Positions 35,901 to 44,623 of a stretch of 64,000 bases of DNA are shown piece by piece. Below the pieces are notes generated by a model, which was not told the origin of the DNA, made no database searches, and saw only the letters and a list, made by a program, of their open reading frames with translations. Source of the stretch: Desulfuromonas thiophila. GTDB lineage: Bacteria; Desulfobacterota; Desulfuromonadia; Desulfuromonadales; Desulfuromonadaceae. The stretch is from contig NZ_FNAQ01000004.1 in assembly GCF_900101955.1 (NCBI RefSeq), positions 1 through 64,000 of the forward strand, read 5' to 3'. Each line of letters opens with the position of its first letter. Within the stretch, counting starts at the first letter, position 1. The translations under genes were made by a program, and so were the position numbers.

Positions 35901-37817
35901 TTAAAGTGAAGACGTGTCTGCATCTTCCGGCAGACGGAAGGTCTCGATCGAGGCCAGCAGTTCGCCCGACTGTTCGGTCAAGCCGGTGGTGATAGCAGCG
36001 GAATCCCTGACCTGACGCAGGGTCAGTTCGGAAATCTCTGCCACCTTGCGCATAGCCTGCTCCACATTACGGTTCATCTCCAATTGCTGACGCGACAGCT
36101 GAGAAATCTCATTGACGACCTGCCGGGACTGGCCAGTGGCTTCCTGAATCGCATGAAAAGCCTCCCCGGTATCCTGTGCCAGCCGGGTCTGAAGCTCAAC
36201 CGTCCGGGTTTCCTCATCCAGCGAGGCCGTTACCTCACCGGCCTCAGTCTGAATCGACTTAATGATGCCGTTAATCTGTTTGGTGGCTTCGGCCGATTTA
36301 TCCGCCAGACGTTTGATCTCATCGGAAATGACCAGAAAGCCACGCCCCTGCTCGCCGGCCCGCGATGCCTCGATGGAAGCATTCATAGCCAAGATGGTGG
36401 TTCGGGTGGCAATTTCCGAGATCAGCTGAGCGATGGTGCCAATCTCCAGCAAACGTTCCGAAAGCGACTTCATCTTCTTGTTAATCACCTGTACAGTGAC
36501 ACGGATCAGCTGCATACCTTCGATATTGTCGTTGACCAGACGATGCCCCCCGGTCGTCGCCTGATCGACCAGACTGGCAACATTCTGGGCCAGCTCAGCC
36601 TTATCGGAAATATCCTGCGCCGCCGTCGCTGAACGCTGAACGGCCTGGGTCGCCTGCTCCACCTGGCGCGACTGGGTTTCGCCACCCATTTCCATTTCCT
36701 GAAAGATCTGAATCAGATTACGCGACTGCACCCCGACATCCTGGGCATTGCGGCGTGTTTCCTTGAGCAGCTCCGCCAAACTTTCAACCATGAGGTTATA
36801 AGCATCCGCCACGGAACCGAAGGCATCAGCCGTCACCGGCGCCTTCAGGGTCAGGTCTCCATCAGCCGCCTCGCTGACCACCTCCAGAAAGCCAATCAGG
36901 TGTTCCTGAGTGGTCTCCCGTTCGGCATCAGCCAGAATAGCGTCCTTGTACTGACCAATACTCTGCTGGAAATGCAGGGCGGCGGCGGCAATTTCATCCT
37001 TGGGCTGTAGCTGCATTTCGGTGAAATCGGCACGTTGGATGCGGTCGATACCCTGACGCAACAGCTGGGTCGAAGCCACCAGCCGACGATTCCAGCGCAC
37101 AACCGTAAGAACCACCAGACCAAAGAGAAAAACCACCAGAGAAACACCCAGATAGTAAATCCGGTTTTGCTTGGTCAGACGCTGCTGGAGCTGCAGGGTG
37201 CGAACCAAATTTGTCCTGAGCTGTTCAAGATTGCCCATAAACTCACGCACATCCTGCGTATAGGCGGCAAATTGCCCAGCCAGCTCCTCAGGCCGCGCTC
37301 CCTGCCCCAGGTCTTGGGCTGTCTCCTCTAGCGTGGCTTCAAGGGAAGTGAAAATATCCGTCAGCAGTTCCACCAGCCGTTCGTTCTGGTAACGGTTATA
37401 GTCGGGGCGCTCCAGGCGCAGCAGCTGTTGTAAACGACGAAGCCAGTGTTCGGCCAACCCTTGGGTCTGCATTGGCGGCAACACCAGAGCAGTAAGGGCA
37501 TCAAGCTGATCAGCGACCAACTGTAGCTGGCCGGTCAACAGTGCTCCACGTTCATCCACCCGAACGGTGTCCCGCTGCAGCGCCGCCAGCGCCATTTCGC
37601 GCTCCACCACCTGCAGACGACCGAGCTGCCCCAGCATCTGTTCAACCGCATCAAGCCGTTCCAGGCTGATCTGGGCCTGACGCCTGGCCTGTCCAGTCAA
37701 AAAATGATAGGTGACCAGATTCACGCCGATCAACAGCAGCACCAACAACCCCATGGAAATCAGGTTACGGCGGGTGATCTGCCGGACAGTTAAGAAGGTT
37801 CCTGACTTTTTCGCCAT
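35901..37817 (-). CDS. Methyl-accepting chemotaxis protein (PilJ-like)
   Basis: 638 residues from ATG 37817 (AAAGGAG upstream; the longer frame upstream is not conserved). TM1 (about 19-40), an all-helical periplasmic region of about 210 residues, TM2 (about 255-275), HAMP-like segment and coiled coil lead to the signalling hairpin with tip sequence EIATRTTILAMNASIEASRAGEQGRGF. The tip departs from the flagellar consensus (QTNLLALNAAIEAARAGE) in the way PilJ/PixJ receptors do. Glu/Gln pairs suitable for methylation are present. It should control the CheA encoded just upstream. Confidence 0.9.
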   Translation of the reverse strand: MAKKSGTFLTVRQITRRNLISMGLLVLLLIGVNLVTYHFLTGQARRQAQISLERLDAVEQMLGQLGRLQVVEREMALAALQRDTVRVDERGALLTGQLQLVADQLDALTALVLPPMQTQGLAEHWLRRLQQLLRLERPDYNRYQNERLVELLTDIFTSLEATLEETAQDLGQGARPEELAGQFAAYTQDVREFMGNLEQLRTNLVRTLQLQQRLTKQNRIYYLGVSLVVFLFGLVVLTVVRWNRRLVASTQLLRQGIDRIQRADFTEMQLQPKDEIAAAALHFQQSIGQYKDAILADAERETTQEHLIGFLEVVSEAADGDLTLKAPVTADAFGSVADAYNLMVESLAELLKETRRNAQDVGVQSRNLIQIFQEMEMGGETQSRQVEQATQAVQRSATAAQDISDKAELAQNVASLVDQATTGGHRLVNDNIEGMQLIRVTVQVINKKMKSLSERLLEIGTIAQLISEIATRTTILAMNASIEASRAGEQGRGFLVISDEIKRLADKSAEATKQINGIIKSIQTEAGEVTASLDEETRTVELQTRLAQDTGEAFHAIQEATGQSRQVVNEISQLSRQQLEMNRNVEQAMRKVAEISELTLRQVRDSAAITTGLTEQSGELLASIETFRLPEDADTSSL

Positions 37818-37881
37818 AAGGAAACTCTCTCCTTTTAAAAATGGACCGAATAAGGGGTCGGGCGGTCTGCAACCCGGCAGG

Positions 37882-40146
37882 TCACAGCGTGCAGAGCGTG
37901 TGTTCCCGTACCATGTCGACCAGCCGCTGTTCATCAAAGGGCTTAACCAGATAATCGGCAGCCCCAAGCTGGCGTGCCTTGTTCTGATGCGCCTCACCGG
38001 AGCGTGAGCTGATGACCACCACGGGGATACGGCGCAGGGCTTCACGCCGTCGCATCTCGGCAAGCAATTCATAACCATGCATCACTGGCATTTCCAGGTC
38101 AGTGAGAACCAGATCAACCTCTTTATCAAGCAGCAGGTCCAGAGCCTCCTGTCCGTTGGTAGCAGTAAACACTTCAACACCCTGATGTTCGAGAATCAGG
38201 GAAGCATATTTACGCACACTCAGGGAATCATCAACCACCAGCACACGCGCCACTGCGGCCTTGGCAGGCGTCACGGCCCCCGTTGTTGCGGCCGGATCGC
38301 CTCCCGCCTCCTGGTCGACAACCTGGGCCAGCCGCGCCGGATTGAGAACCAGACGTATCTGCCCGCCGCCGGAAACGCTGGTACCAGAAAAGACCGGCAT
38401 ATCAGCCAAAAGACGACCGAAAGGGCGGATGACGGTATCTTCCTGACTAATCACCTCTTCCACCAGCAGCCCCAGTCGGGCCCCCAGGGTTCTGACGTAC
38501 AGCACACAGCGCCGGCTGTCATCCTGACAGGGTTGCGCCAGCAGGTGATTGAGATCAACCAGCCGATAGCTTTCCTCCTGCCGATGCATAAAACGGGCAC
38601 CGGCAGGGATATCAATACAACTCTGGATTTCCTCGATCAACGCGGTAGGCAAGACAAACAGCTGCGTCCCAAGACGGAACTGGATGACGTTGATGATGAT
38701 CAATGACAAAGGAATCTGTAAAATGAAACAGGTTCCCCGGCCGGCATCGGTTTCAACATCGACCGTTCCGTTCAGATCGGACAGCCGACTGAGCACGGCG
38801 TCAAGACCAACCCCGCGTCCCGCAATGTCGTCCACCGCTGACCGGGTACTGAATCCTGGGCGAAAGATCAGATCGATAAGAGCCTGATCGTCGGGCCGCT
38901 CTTCAGCTGCCAACCAACCCAAGGAGACCGCCTTGTGGCGAACCTGTTCCAGGGGAATACCGCGACCATCATCCTCAATACGGATCAGGGCACTGTTACC
39001 ACGCCGCTGCGTCAGAATGCGGATGGTACCGCTGTCAGGCTTGCCCTGAGCGCGTCGTTCTTCAACTGACTCGATGCCGTGAGCCAGAGCATTGCGCAGC
39101 AGATGCACCAGAGGGTCAAACAAACCATCAATCACGGTGCGGCCCAAGCGCGTTTCACCACCCTCAAAGCGCAATTCAGCCTGCACACCGCTGGCGCGCA
39201 CCAGATCGCGAAAAGTCCGGCGAAAGCGCTGGTAAAGACGTTCAACCGGCAGGGTTCGAATCACCGAAAGCCGATCCTTAAGTTCGGCAGTCATGCGATC
39301 GAGCACCTCGACATCGACACTGATCTGGCCGAAGGCCGAACGAATCGACACCAAGGCTTCCTGAATATCATTACTCATTTCGTGCAATTTGCGCGAAAAG
39401 AGATTCAGCTCATCATAGCGGTCGAATTCGAGCTCTTCAAAATCGGCAACGAGAGAAGCACCATCGGCAGGGACAGCCTCCTGGGGTCGGGCATATTCAT
39501 GGCGTTCCGAAAACCGACGAACCTCGCGCAACAGACGTTCCTGGGCGAAATCGATCTCTTCCTTCATCTGCTCAGCCTGCTGAACCTGTTCAAGCAGATG
39601 ATTTTTCGTCATGGTCATTTCGCCCAGTACCCGCATCAACTGGTCAATTTGATCAATTTCAACCTTGACGCTGCTGGTCTGGCGCTGACCCGGCACTTGG
39701 GCAGCCAAGATTCCAGCCGTTGATTCCTTTTCCTCCTCGGGCTCTTGGCTTGAACAAGCTGTCTGCAACTGCTGACACAGACGAAGAGCCTGCAAGGCAG
39801 AAAAATCAGCATAATCAGGCCGGCCGATCATCTGCAGCAGGGTGCGCATGCCATCAATGGCCGCCAGAAGAGCGTCGAGTAAGCGTTCGCCTGGATGCAG
39901 GGTGCCTAACTTGATGGCTTCCAGCAGATTTTCCACTTCATGAGCGATTTCACTGATCGCCTGATACTTGAGCAAGGCAGCCGCGCCCTTGAGACTATGG
40001 GCGGAGCGAAACAGCTGATCAATCATGGATTGATTAGCCTGTTCACCCGGATCGTCCTCCAACGCCAGCAGTCCAGCTTCGAGCACGTCGAGATGTTCCA
40101 GAGCCTCTTCGGAGAAAATTTCCTGTGCCGAGGTCGTCGAAATCAT
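37882..40146 (-). CDS. cheA: CheA histidine kinase with C-terminal receiver
   Basis: 754 residues. Hpt domain with His50 (SAHSLKGAAALL), linker, dimerisation helices, HATPase with LLRNALAHGIESVEER, DDGRGI and GRGVGLDAV, CheW-like domain (LIIINVIQFRLGTQLFVLPTALIEEI), and a C-terminal receiver (VVDDSLSVRKY, LVLTDLEMPVMHGYE, VKPFDE). There is only one Hpt domain, unlike ChpA. A CheA with its own receiver is typical of pilus or alternative-function systems. The gene starts 6 bp after the Hpt-CheW gene. Confidence 0.93.
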   Translation of the reverse strand: MISTTSAQEIFSEEALEHLDVLEAGLLALEDDPGEQANQSMIDQLFRSAHSLKGAAALLKYQAISEIAHEVENLLEAIKLGTLHPGERLLDALLAAIDGMRTLLQMIGRPDYADFSALQALRLCQQLQTACSSQEPEEEKESTAGILAAQVPGQRQTSSVKVEIDQIDQLMRVLGEMTMTKNHLLEQVQQAEQMKEEIDFAQERLLREVRRFSERHEYARPQEAVPADGASLVADFEELEFDRYDELNLFSRKLHEMSNDIQEALVSIRSAFGQISVDVEVLDRMTAELKDRLSVIRTLPVERLYQRFRRTFRDLVRASGVQAELRFEGGETRLGRTVIDGLFDPLVHLLRNALAHGIESVEERRAQGKPDSGTIRILTQRRGNSALIRIEDDGRGIPLEQVRHKAVSLGWLAAEERPDDQALIDLIFRPGFSTRSAVDDIAGRGVGLDAVLSRLSDLNGTVDVETDAGRGTCFILQIPLSLIIINVIQFRLGTQLFVLPTALIEEIQSCIDIPAGARFMHRQEESYRLVDLNHLLAQPCQDDSRRCVLYVRTLGARLGLLVEEVISQEDTVIRPFGRLLADMPVFSGTSVSGGGQIRLVLNPARLAQVVDQEAGGDPAATTGAVTPAKAAVARVLVVDDSLSVRKYASLILEHQGVEVFTATNGQEALDLLLDKEVDLVLTDLEMPVMHGYELLAEMRRREALRRIPVVVISSRSGEAHQNKARQLGAADYLVKPFDEQRLVDMVREHTLCTL

Positions 40147-40152
40147 TCCAAG

Positions 40153-40977
40153 TCACATCCCTGCACGCTGAAGTTCAATGAATGCAGCAACATCCAATAC
40201 CTGGCCCTGTTCTTCCACCAAGCTGAGCTGCGGAATCCGGTCACTGACAAACGCAATACGGTCTGCCCCGTGGAACGCCACCACCACAAAAAAACCCGCC
40301 ATCAGCATCACCCGCCGATCGGTCTGAGTCCTCGGGCTGACAACCGGCACCACCTCACCTCGCAGATTCAACAAGCCCAGAACAGCCGGTGGGGCAAAGG
40401 GCAGCGGCGTTACAGACGCGGCCTGAACAATCTCGGCCACCTGATCGATCGGCAAGACATAGGTTTGCTGGTGCAGATAAAAACAGCAGCTGGCAGGCCG
40501 GACCAGTTCATCAGCTACGGCGGCATTCTGATGCAGCTTCATCATGAACGGCAAAGCAAAGTCGCGGATCAGGTCTCCGCCCAGAGCCTCAGCGCTCGTG
40601 CGTTCCGTCATTCCGGAGCGATCAGCAACAGCGTCCGTCGAAACGCCATCAGCTGGCCGCGTCGTTACAGTCAGACAGTTCTGCAACGCTCGGCAATGGT
40701 TTTCCAGCTGGTCGGCATCGGCCTGCGACAATAAACGACCCTGCGCAATCCATTCCTCCAGCAACAGCTCCAGAGTACGACCCAGTTCGCTCGCCTGCTG
40801 GCGTTTTACCAGTGCCGCCGTTCCCTTGATGGTATGTGCGGCACGCCTGGCATCGTCCAATAAATCGGCGGTCACCTGCTGCTGCTCAATGGCAGCCTGC
40901 AAAGCCCGCAACTGACCCAGACCGCTTTCGGCTTCGGTCAGGAACAGGGGAATCAGGCTTTCCTGCAGGTTGGTCAT
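40153..40977 (-). CDS. Hpt-CheW fusion protein
   Basis: 274 residues from ATG 40977 (GGGGGG upstream). An N-terminal Hpt domain has His48 in ARRAAHTIKGTAALV. A variable linker (about 105-155) leads to a CheW domain (CCFYLHQQTYVLPIDQVAEIV, PAVLGLLNLRGEVVPVVSP, VAFHGADRIAFVSDRI). CheW normally only couples receptor and CheA; here the adaptor also carries a phosphotransfer module. It could accept phosphate from one of the receivers in the operon, or from CheA. No kinase domain is present. I know of no common family with exactly this architecture. Confidence 0.82.
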   Translation of the reverse strand: MTNLQESLIPLFLTEAESGLGQLRALQAAIEQQQVTADLLDDARRAAHTIKGTAALVKRQQASELGRTLELLLEEWIAQGRLLSQADADQLENHCRALQNCLTVTTRPADGVSTDAVADRSGMTERTSAEALGGDLIRDFALPFMMKLHQNAAVADELVRPASCCFYLHQQTYVLPIDQVAEIVQAASVTPLPFAPPAVLGLLNLRGEVVPVVSPRTQTDRRVMLMAGFFVVVAFHGADRIAFVSDRIPQLSLVEEQGQVLDVAAFIELQRAGM

Positions 40978-40996
40978 CTGTCTGCCCCCCCAGAAG

Positions 40997-42295
40997 TCAA
41001 CGCAGACTCGCCAAACCGGACTGCTGCAACACGAAACAGATCTGCTGCAGCGAATCGGCATTCAACCCTGACTCGACAACCAGATCAGCCAGCGTACGAC
41101 TCCCGTCAAGGAGCAAGGCAACCCGCTCTTCGGCATCCTCCAACAACTCGTTCTGCAAGGCCTCCGCGCAACTCGGCAGACGCTGAACAATCTGATCAGC
41201 ACTAAAAAAATCGGCCGGGACCAGCAACTGGCGAACTCCCGGCAGCAAAACTTCATAGAGGGGTAAGCGGAAACGGATATCCTTCAGATTGAAGGGTAAG
41301 GCATCCTGCTCAAGAAAGAAATTTCCTTCCCTGACCGCCAGAGCAGTGGTCAGCGCCTGCTGGGCATGCTGCCGCAGGTAATACATCAGATCCTCTTCGC
41401 TGATCAGATTATGAGCTACCAGGGCTCGGCCGATAGGAAGATTCTTTTCACGCGCTTCCTGTACCACCTGCTGCAGTTGCATACGATCACAGTTAAAACG
41501 ATCGTCCTGACAAATCAGGTCGGTAAGAAAACAATGCTTGCCTTTCTGGCTGGCAGTAGCAAAAACGAACCGTCCCTGCTCAAGAAAGATTTCAGCAAAG
41601 GTATCGGCAGAAAAAACCGACAAACGGCCACCATGACGGCAATGCATGCAAAAGCACAGAACCTCGGCAAGCGAGGTCCGGCAAAGGTCACCGGATAGAA
41701 TCAGGGTCTGATGTTTGATAAGGCCGGTTTCACGCAAGGTGTCCGACAGCACATTTTTCATCAGAACCGGAAAATCCTTCTGAAAATAATGCCGGACTAC
41801 ACGGTCAAATCGTTCATTAATGGAATCAAGCAGCGCTTCGACATCCCCCACTGGCGCATCAGGACGCTGTTGATCGGCCAATGAAACCTCAGCAGCAGGC
41901 ACAGTAGCAACGGACTCATCAGGCCGACAAACCTCGCGAATTTTAGCCACGAGCTCTTCAGGTTCGAAGGGCTTAGTGAAATAATGAACGATCCCGAAGC
42001 TTTCCTCGAAAGCCTGTCCGACCACCTCACTTTTTGATGAAATCAAAATGACCGGGATCTTACTCAAGTGCGCATCCTGACGCAGGGCCTTGCAGAACAT
42101 GTGGCCGTTCATACGCGGCATAACAAAATCGACCAGAATCACGTCAGGACAATGCTGCTGCGCCAGTTTAAGACCTGTTTCACCATCCTCTGCACTGAAA
42201 ATCTCATAACCGTTTTGACTCAGAACCAGTTCGACCAGTCGCCGAACCGTCGGAGAATCATCGACAACCAAAACCTTCTTCGGACGATCTGACAT
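40997..42295 (-). CDS. Receiver protein with PATAN/DUF4388-like C-terminal part
   Basis: 432 residues. An N-terminal receiver has VDDS, Asp56 in LVDFVMPRMNG and Lys in FTKPFEPEE. A linker (about 125-165) is followed by a region with LAEVLCFCMHCRHGGRLSVFSADTFAEIFLEQGRFVFA, the pattern of DUF4388/PATAN domains of cyanobacterial phototaxis regulators. Next comes a helical second part like the GspE N-terminal / PATAN helix bundle (IGRALVAHNLISEEDLMYYLRQHA). No DNA-binding or enzymatic domain is seen. It probably acts as a regulator of pilus motors or of the Che complex by protein contact. Confidence 0.75.
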   Translation of the reverse strand: MSDRPKKVLVVDDSPTVRRLVELVLSQNGYEIFSAEDGETGLKLAQQHCPDVILVDFVMPRMNGHMFCKALRQDAHLSKIPVILISSKSEVVGQAFEESFGIVHYFTKPFEPEELVAKIREVCRPDESVATVPAAEVSLADQQRPDAPVGDVEALLDSINERFDRVVRHYFQKDFPVLMKNVLSDTLRETGLIKHQTLILSGDLCRTSLAEVLCFCMHCRHGGRLSVFSADTFAEIFLEQGRFVFATASQKGKHCFLTDLICQDDRFNCDRMQLQQVVQEAREKNLPIGRALVAHNLISEEDLMYYLRQHAQQALTTALAVREGNFFLEQDALPFNLKDIRFRLPLYEVLLPGVRQLLVPADFFSADQIVQRLPSCAEALQNELLEDAEERVALLLDGSRTLADLVVESGLNADSLQQICFVLQQSGLASLR

Positions 42296-42396
42296 AAAAT
42301 GAATCCCTTCACAGCCAACGGCTCGGCAGGCCTGTACAGGAAGACTGCAAACCTGCAGAATTACATTCCCGAAGTTTTCAATTCAAAGTTAGCACA

Positions 42397-42425
42397 ATTA
42401 CCTAACATCATTATTATTGACGCAA
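42397..42425 (-). promoter_or_regulatory. Possible internal promoter in the chemosensory operon
   Basis: In the AT-rich 118-bp gap after the haem/HAMP gene, TTGCGT (42420-42425) and GGTAAT (42397-42402) are spaced by 17 bp. The -35 overlaps the end of the preceding gene. The match is weak; the gap could also just be an untranslated spacer. Confidence 0.25.
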
Positions 42426-43295
42426 AATGTCCATTGCTTTCGACAAAGAAACCTTCATCCGGTCAAATGCATCCGCAAGGAGTCTTATTTCGTCATTCGT
42501 TTTAACATTAAATTGACAATCCAGCTTACCTCTACTGATGTTTTCTGAGACTGAAACGATGTGTTCAATTGGTTTTACAATGCTACTGACAATAAAACGG
42601 TCGACTGCAAACATAACAACAAGGAAGAAAATGCTAAATGCAATTGAAAAATAAAGAATGCGACTATATGCCTGCTCTTTAATCAACTCAACAGGCACAT
42701 AGATAAATCGTGCCCCGACAACGTCACCCTCAACGTAACCATATCCGGAGCGGGTTCCGTAGCGTTCTACCTGACTCGGATGAGCAACCTCCGGCACATC
42801 GTGACAGCTGATACAATCCGATCCGGCAATCAGCGGACGGGCTACCGCATAAAACTGTACCCCTTCGCGTTCAGTAAAGCCCTTCCATTGCGTGTAGCGC
42901 CCGTCCTCGAAGTCCGAGATGACGCCATCCTCGAAAGCATCAGCCAAGCTTTCCGGGTTCAGTGGATTGGGCGAAGCATAACGAAAAATATATTCCGGAT
43001 AAATTTCCTGAATGTAGCGGGCGGTCTCTGTCAGCATCAGCACCCCGACCCCACTTTCAGGGAAATAAGCGTCCTCGGGAATCAGCTCTTCTGCCTTGGG
43101 CCGGATCACGTTGTGCAGATAGCGGGCAGAACTGGTCATGACCGCCGCAAACAAATCCGTTTTTTCCTGAGCTTCGCGTTCAACATCCTTGCGCAAAACA
43201 TAACTGCCGGAAACAACAGCCACCAGCAGGGAAAGCACATATACCACTGCCAGCATGACGACAATGCGCTTGCGAATGGACAGATTTTTCAACAT
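42414..43295 (-). CDS. Tll0287-like c-haem sensor with HAMP domain
   Basis: 293 residues with AAGGAG before the ATG. TM1 (about 9-31), a periplasmic domain (about 33-210) of the Tll0287/DUF3365 type with one c-haem motif C161-IS-C164-H165, TM2 (about 213-231) and a HAMP domain (about 232-285). The protein stops about ten residues after HAMP: there is no kinase, cyclase or MCP signalling domain. Such domains are thought to sense redox state or small gases. In this operon it may pass its signal by direct contact with the methyl-accepting protein or CheA complex; this is inference. Confidence 0.85.
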   Translation of the reverse strand: MLKNLSIRKRIVVMLAVVYVLSLLVAVVSGSYVLRKDVEREAQEKTDLFAAVMTSSARYLHNVIRPKAEELIPEDAYFPESGVGVLMLTETARYIQEIYPEYIFRYASPNPLNPESLADAFEDGVISDFEDGRYTQWKGFTEREGVQFYAVARPLIAGSDCISCHDVPEVAHPSQVERYGTRSGYGYVEGDVVGARFIYVPVELIKEQAYSRILYFSIAFSIFFLVVMFAVDRFIVSSIVKPIEHIVSVSENISRGKLDCQFNVKTNDEIRLLADAFDRMKVSLSKAMDILRQ

Positions 43296-43351
43296 CCGGT
43301 GCTCCTTCAGTAAACGGGGACAAAACAGGAATAGGAAATGTTTCCGTTTGA

Positions 43352-43882
43352 TCAGCGACAGGCTGAAAGAAACTGTTCACGCAGATTGGCAGGCACATCC
43401 ATCAGCAACTGATTGAGCAAAAAACGGAAAGACTCACTCTTGATGCTATCGCCACGATGATAACCAATCTGTTGCAGATACTTTTCTGCCATAACCACTC
43501 CCAACGGGCCAACAATGTCGACATAGGCAGAGAGCATTTGCTCAACCTGGGACCCCATCAGGATTCCGCCGCTGCCGGCCTGGGTGCTGGTCACCGTTTC
43601 TGCTGTCGTTGTCGAGCTACCACCCTGCTGCAACAGGGCAGCAGTGATGGGAGCATCAAGGCGGTGACGTGAACGCACCCCCTTGATAAAGCTTGCCTCA
43701 AGAGGCGTCTTCCCGAGAATGAACTCTAGCGTCTGCTGCGGATCAAGCAGGCCCAAGCGGATATACACCGCCTCTCCGTCCTCGATGGCAATCTTGCACA
43801 AATGCGGCGTCTCGGCAAACTTCAACACCAACTGACCGGTTCCTTCGGCAGCGTAGCGTCTAACAACCGCAGACAGATCCAC
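43352..43882 (-). CDS. Unknown protein, DUF4388/DUF8082-like halves
   Basis: 176 residues from GTG 43882, which overlaps the stop of the receiver gene (TAGTG) and has GGAGG at spacing 5. The first 70 residues (VVRRYAAEGTGQLVLKF, IAIEDGEAVYIRLG) resemble the strand-rich PATAN/DUF4388 fold. After a Ser/Thr/Gly-rich linker, the C-terminal 65 residues (VEQMLSAYVDIVGPLGVVMAEKY) resemble a small helical domain found in receptor- and kinase-associated proteins. No catalytic motif is visible. Context suggests an adaptor of the chemosensory complex. Confidence 0.6.
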   Translation of the reverse strand: MDLSAVVRRYAAEGTGQLVLKFAETPHLCKIAIEDGEAVYIRLGLLDPQQTLEFILGKTPLEASFIKGVRSRHRLDAPITAALLQQGGSSTTTAETVTSTQAGSGGILMGSQVEQMLSAYVDIVGPLGVVMAEKYLQQIGYHRGDSIKSESFRFLLNQLLMDVPANLREQFLSACR

Positions 43883-44250
43883 TAGATACCTCCGAGATAC
43901 TTCTTAACTGCCAGCAGAATATCGACAGGCTCGTAGGGCTTGACGATATACTCATCAGCACCCTGTTTTTTGCCCCAGAACTTGTCACTCTCACCTGATT
44001 TTGAGGTTGTCAGAATAATGGGTATCTGCTTAAGCGACGGATCGCGCTTCAGCGCACGACAGACCTGAAAACCATTCTTGTTCGGCATGATCACATCAAG
44101 AAAAATCAGGTCAAAACGTTCGGCGCGGGCCCGTTCTTCAGCCTGCAAACCATCAACTGCCGTCACGATTTCATGGCCGGTTCCCTTAAGAATATCCAGA
44201 AGAAACGCCAACTCGGTTTTACTGTCATCTGCCACCAATATCTTCGCCAT
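43882..44250 (-). CDS. Single-domain receiver, PilH/CheY-like
   Basis: 122 residues from ATG 44250 (GGAGGAG upstream). The receiver has ADDS, Asp52 in FLDVIMPNKNG, Thr in LTTSK and Lys104 in VKP. The segment SGESDKFWGKKQGADEYIVKP is characteristic of PilH-type receivers of type IV pilus chemosensory systems rather than flagellar CheY. It is the first gene of the operon, and a possible sigma-54 promoter lies about 50 bp upstream. Confidence 0.9.
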   Translation of the reverse strand: MAKILVADDSKTELAFLLDILKGTGHEIVTAVDGLQAEERARAERFDLIFLDVIMPNKNGFQVCRALKRDPSLKQIPIILTTSKSGESDKFWGKKQGADEYIVKPYEPVDILLAVKKYLGGI

Positions 44251-44300
44251 CGAAACTCCTCCCCACTTGAGCAGAGCACAGAAAACAAATCCGTGCACAT

Positions 44301-44317
44301 TGCAATGAATACACCAA
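44301..44317 (-). promoter_or_regulatory. Candidate sigma-54 promoter of the chemosensory operon
   Basis: The minus strand reads TTGGTGTATTCATTGCA. It has the -24 TTGG and -12 TTGCA elements at the exact sigma-54 spacing (GG-N10-GC), although the CACG part of the -24 box is not kept. The start of transcription would fall about 40 bp before the ATG at 44250. No enhancer site was identified. Confidence 0.4.
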
Positions 44318-44444
44318 TCATCCGTATTCGCTATTAACAACCTAACATTCAGATTTCATCGCCCTCAAGACCAACCTCAGATAGCGTCTTTTAACGGAAA
44401 TACCCCGTTAAACAACGCAACGGCCATTGCCCCTGCACACCAAA

Positions 44445-44478
44445 CAAAAAAAGCTGAACCCGGCAAGCAGATTCAGCT
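44445..44478 (-). terminator. Terminator after tRNA-Pro
   Basis: AGCTGAA pairs with TTCAGCT (44452-44458 with 44472-44478) across a 13-nt loop and is followed by seven T on the minus strand. Confidence 0.75.
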
Positions 44479-44490
44479 CTCATTTTTTTA

Positions 44491-44568
<78 letters not shown>

Positions 44569-44623
44569 ACGTTGAACGCTGCGGATTGTCTTGCATTTAG
44601 CCATCGAAGTCAAGTTGATTTTA

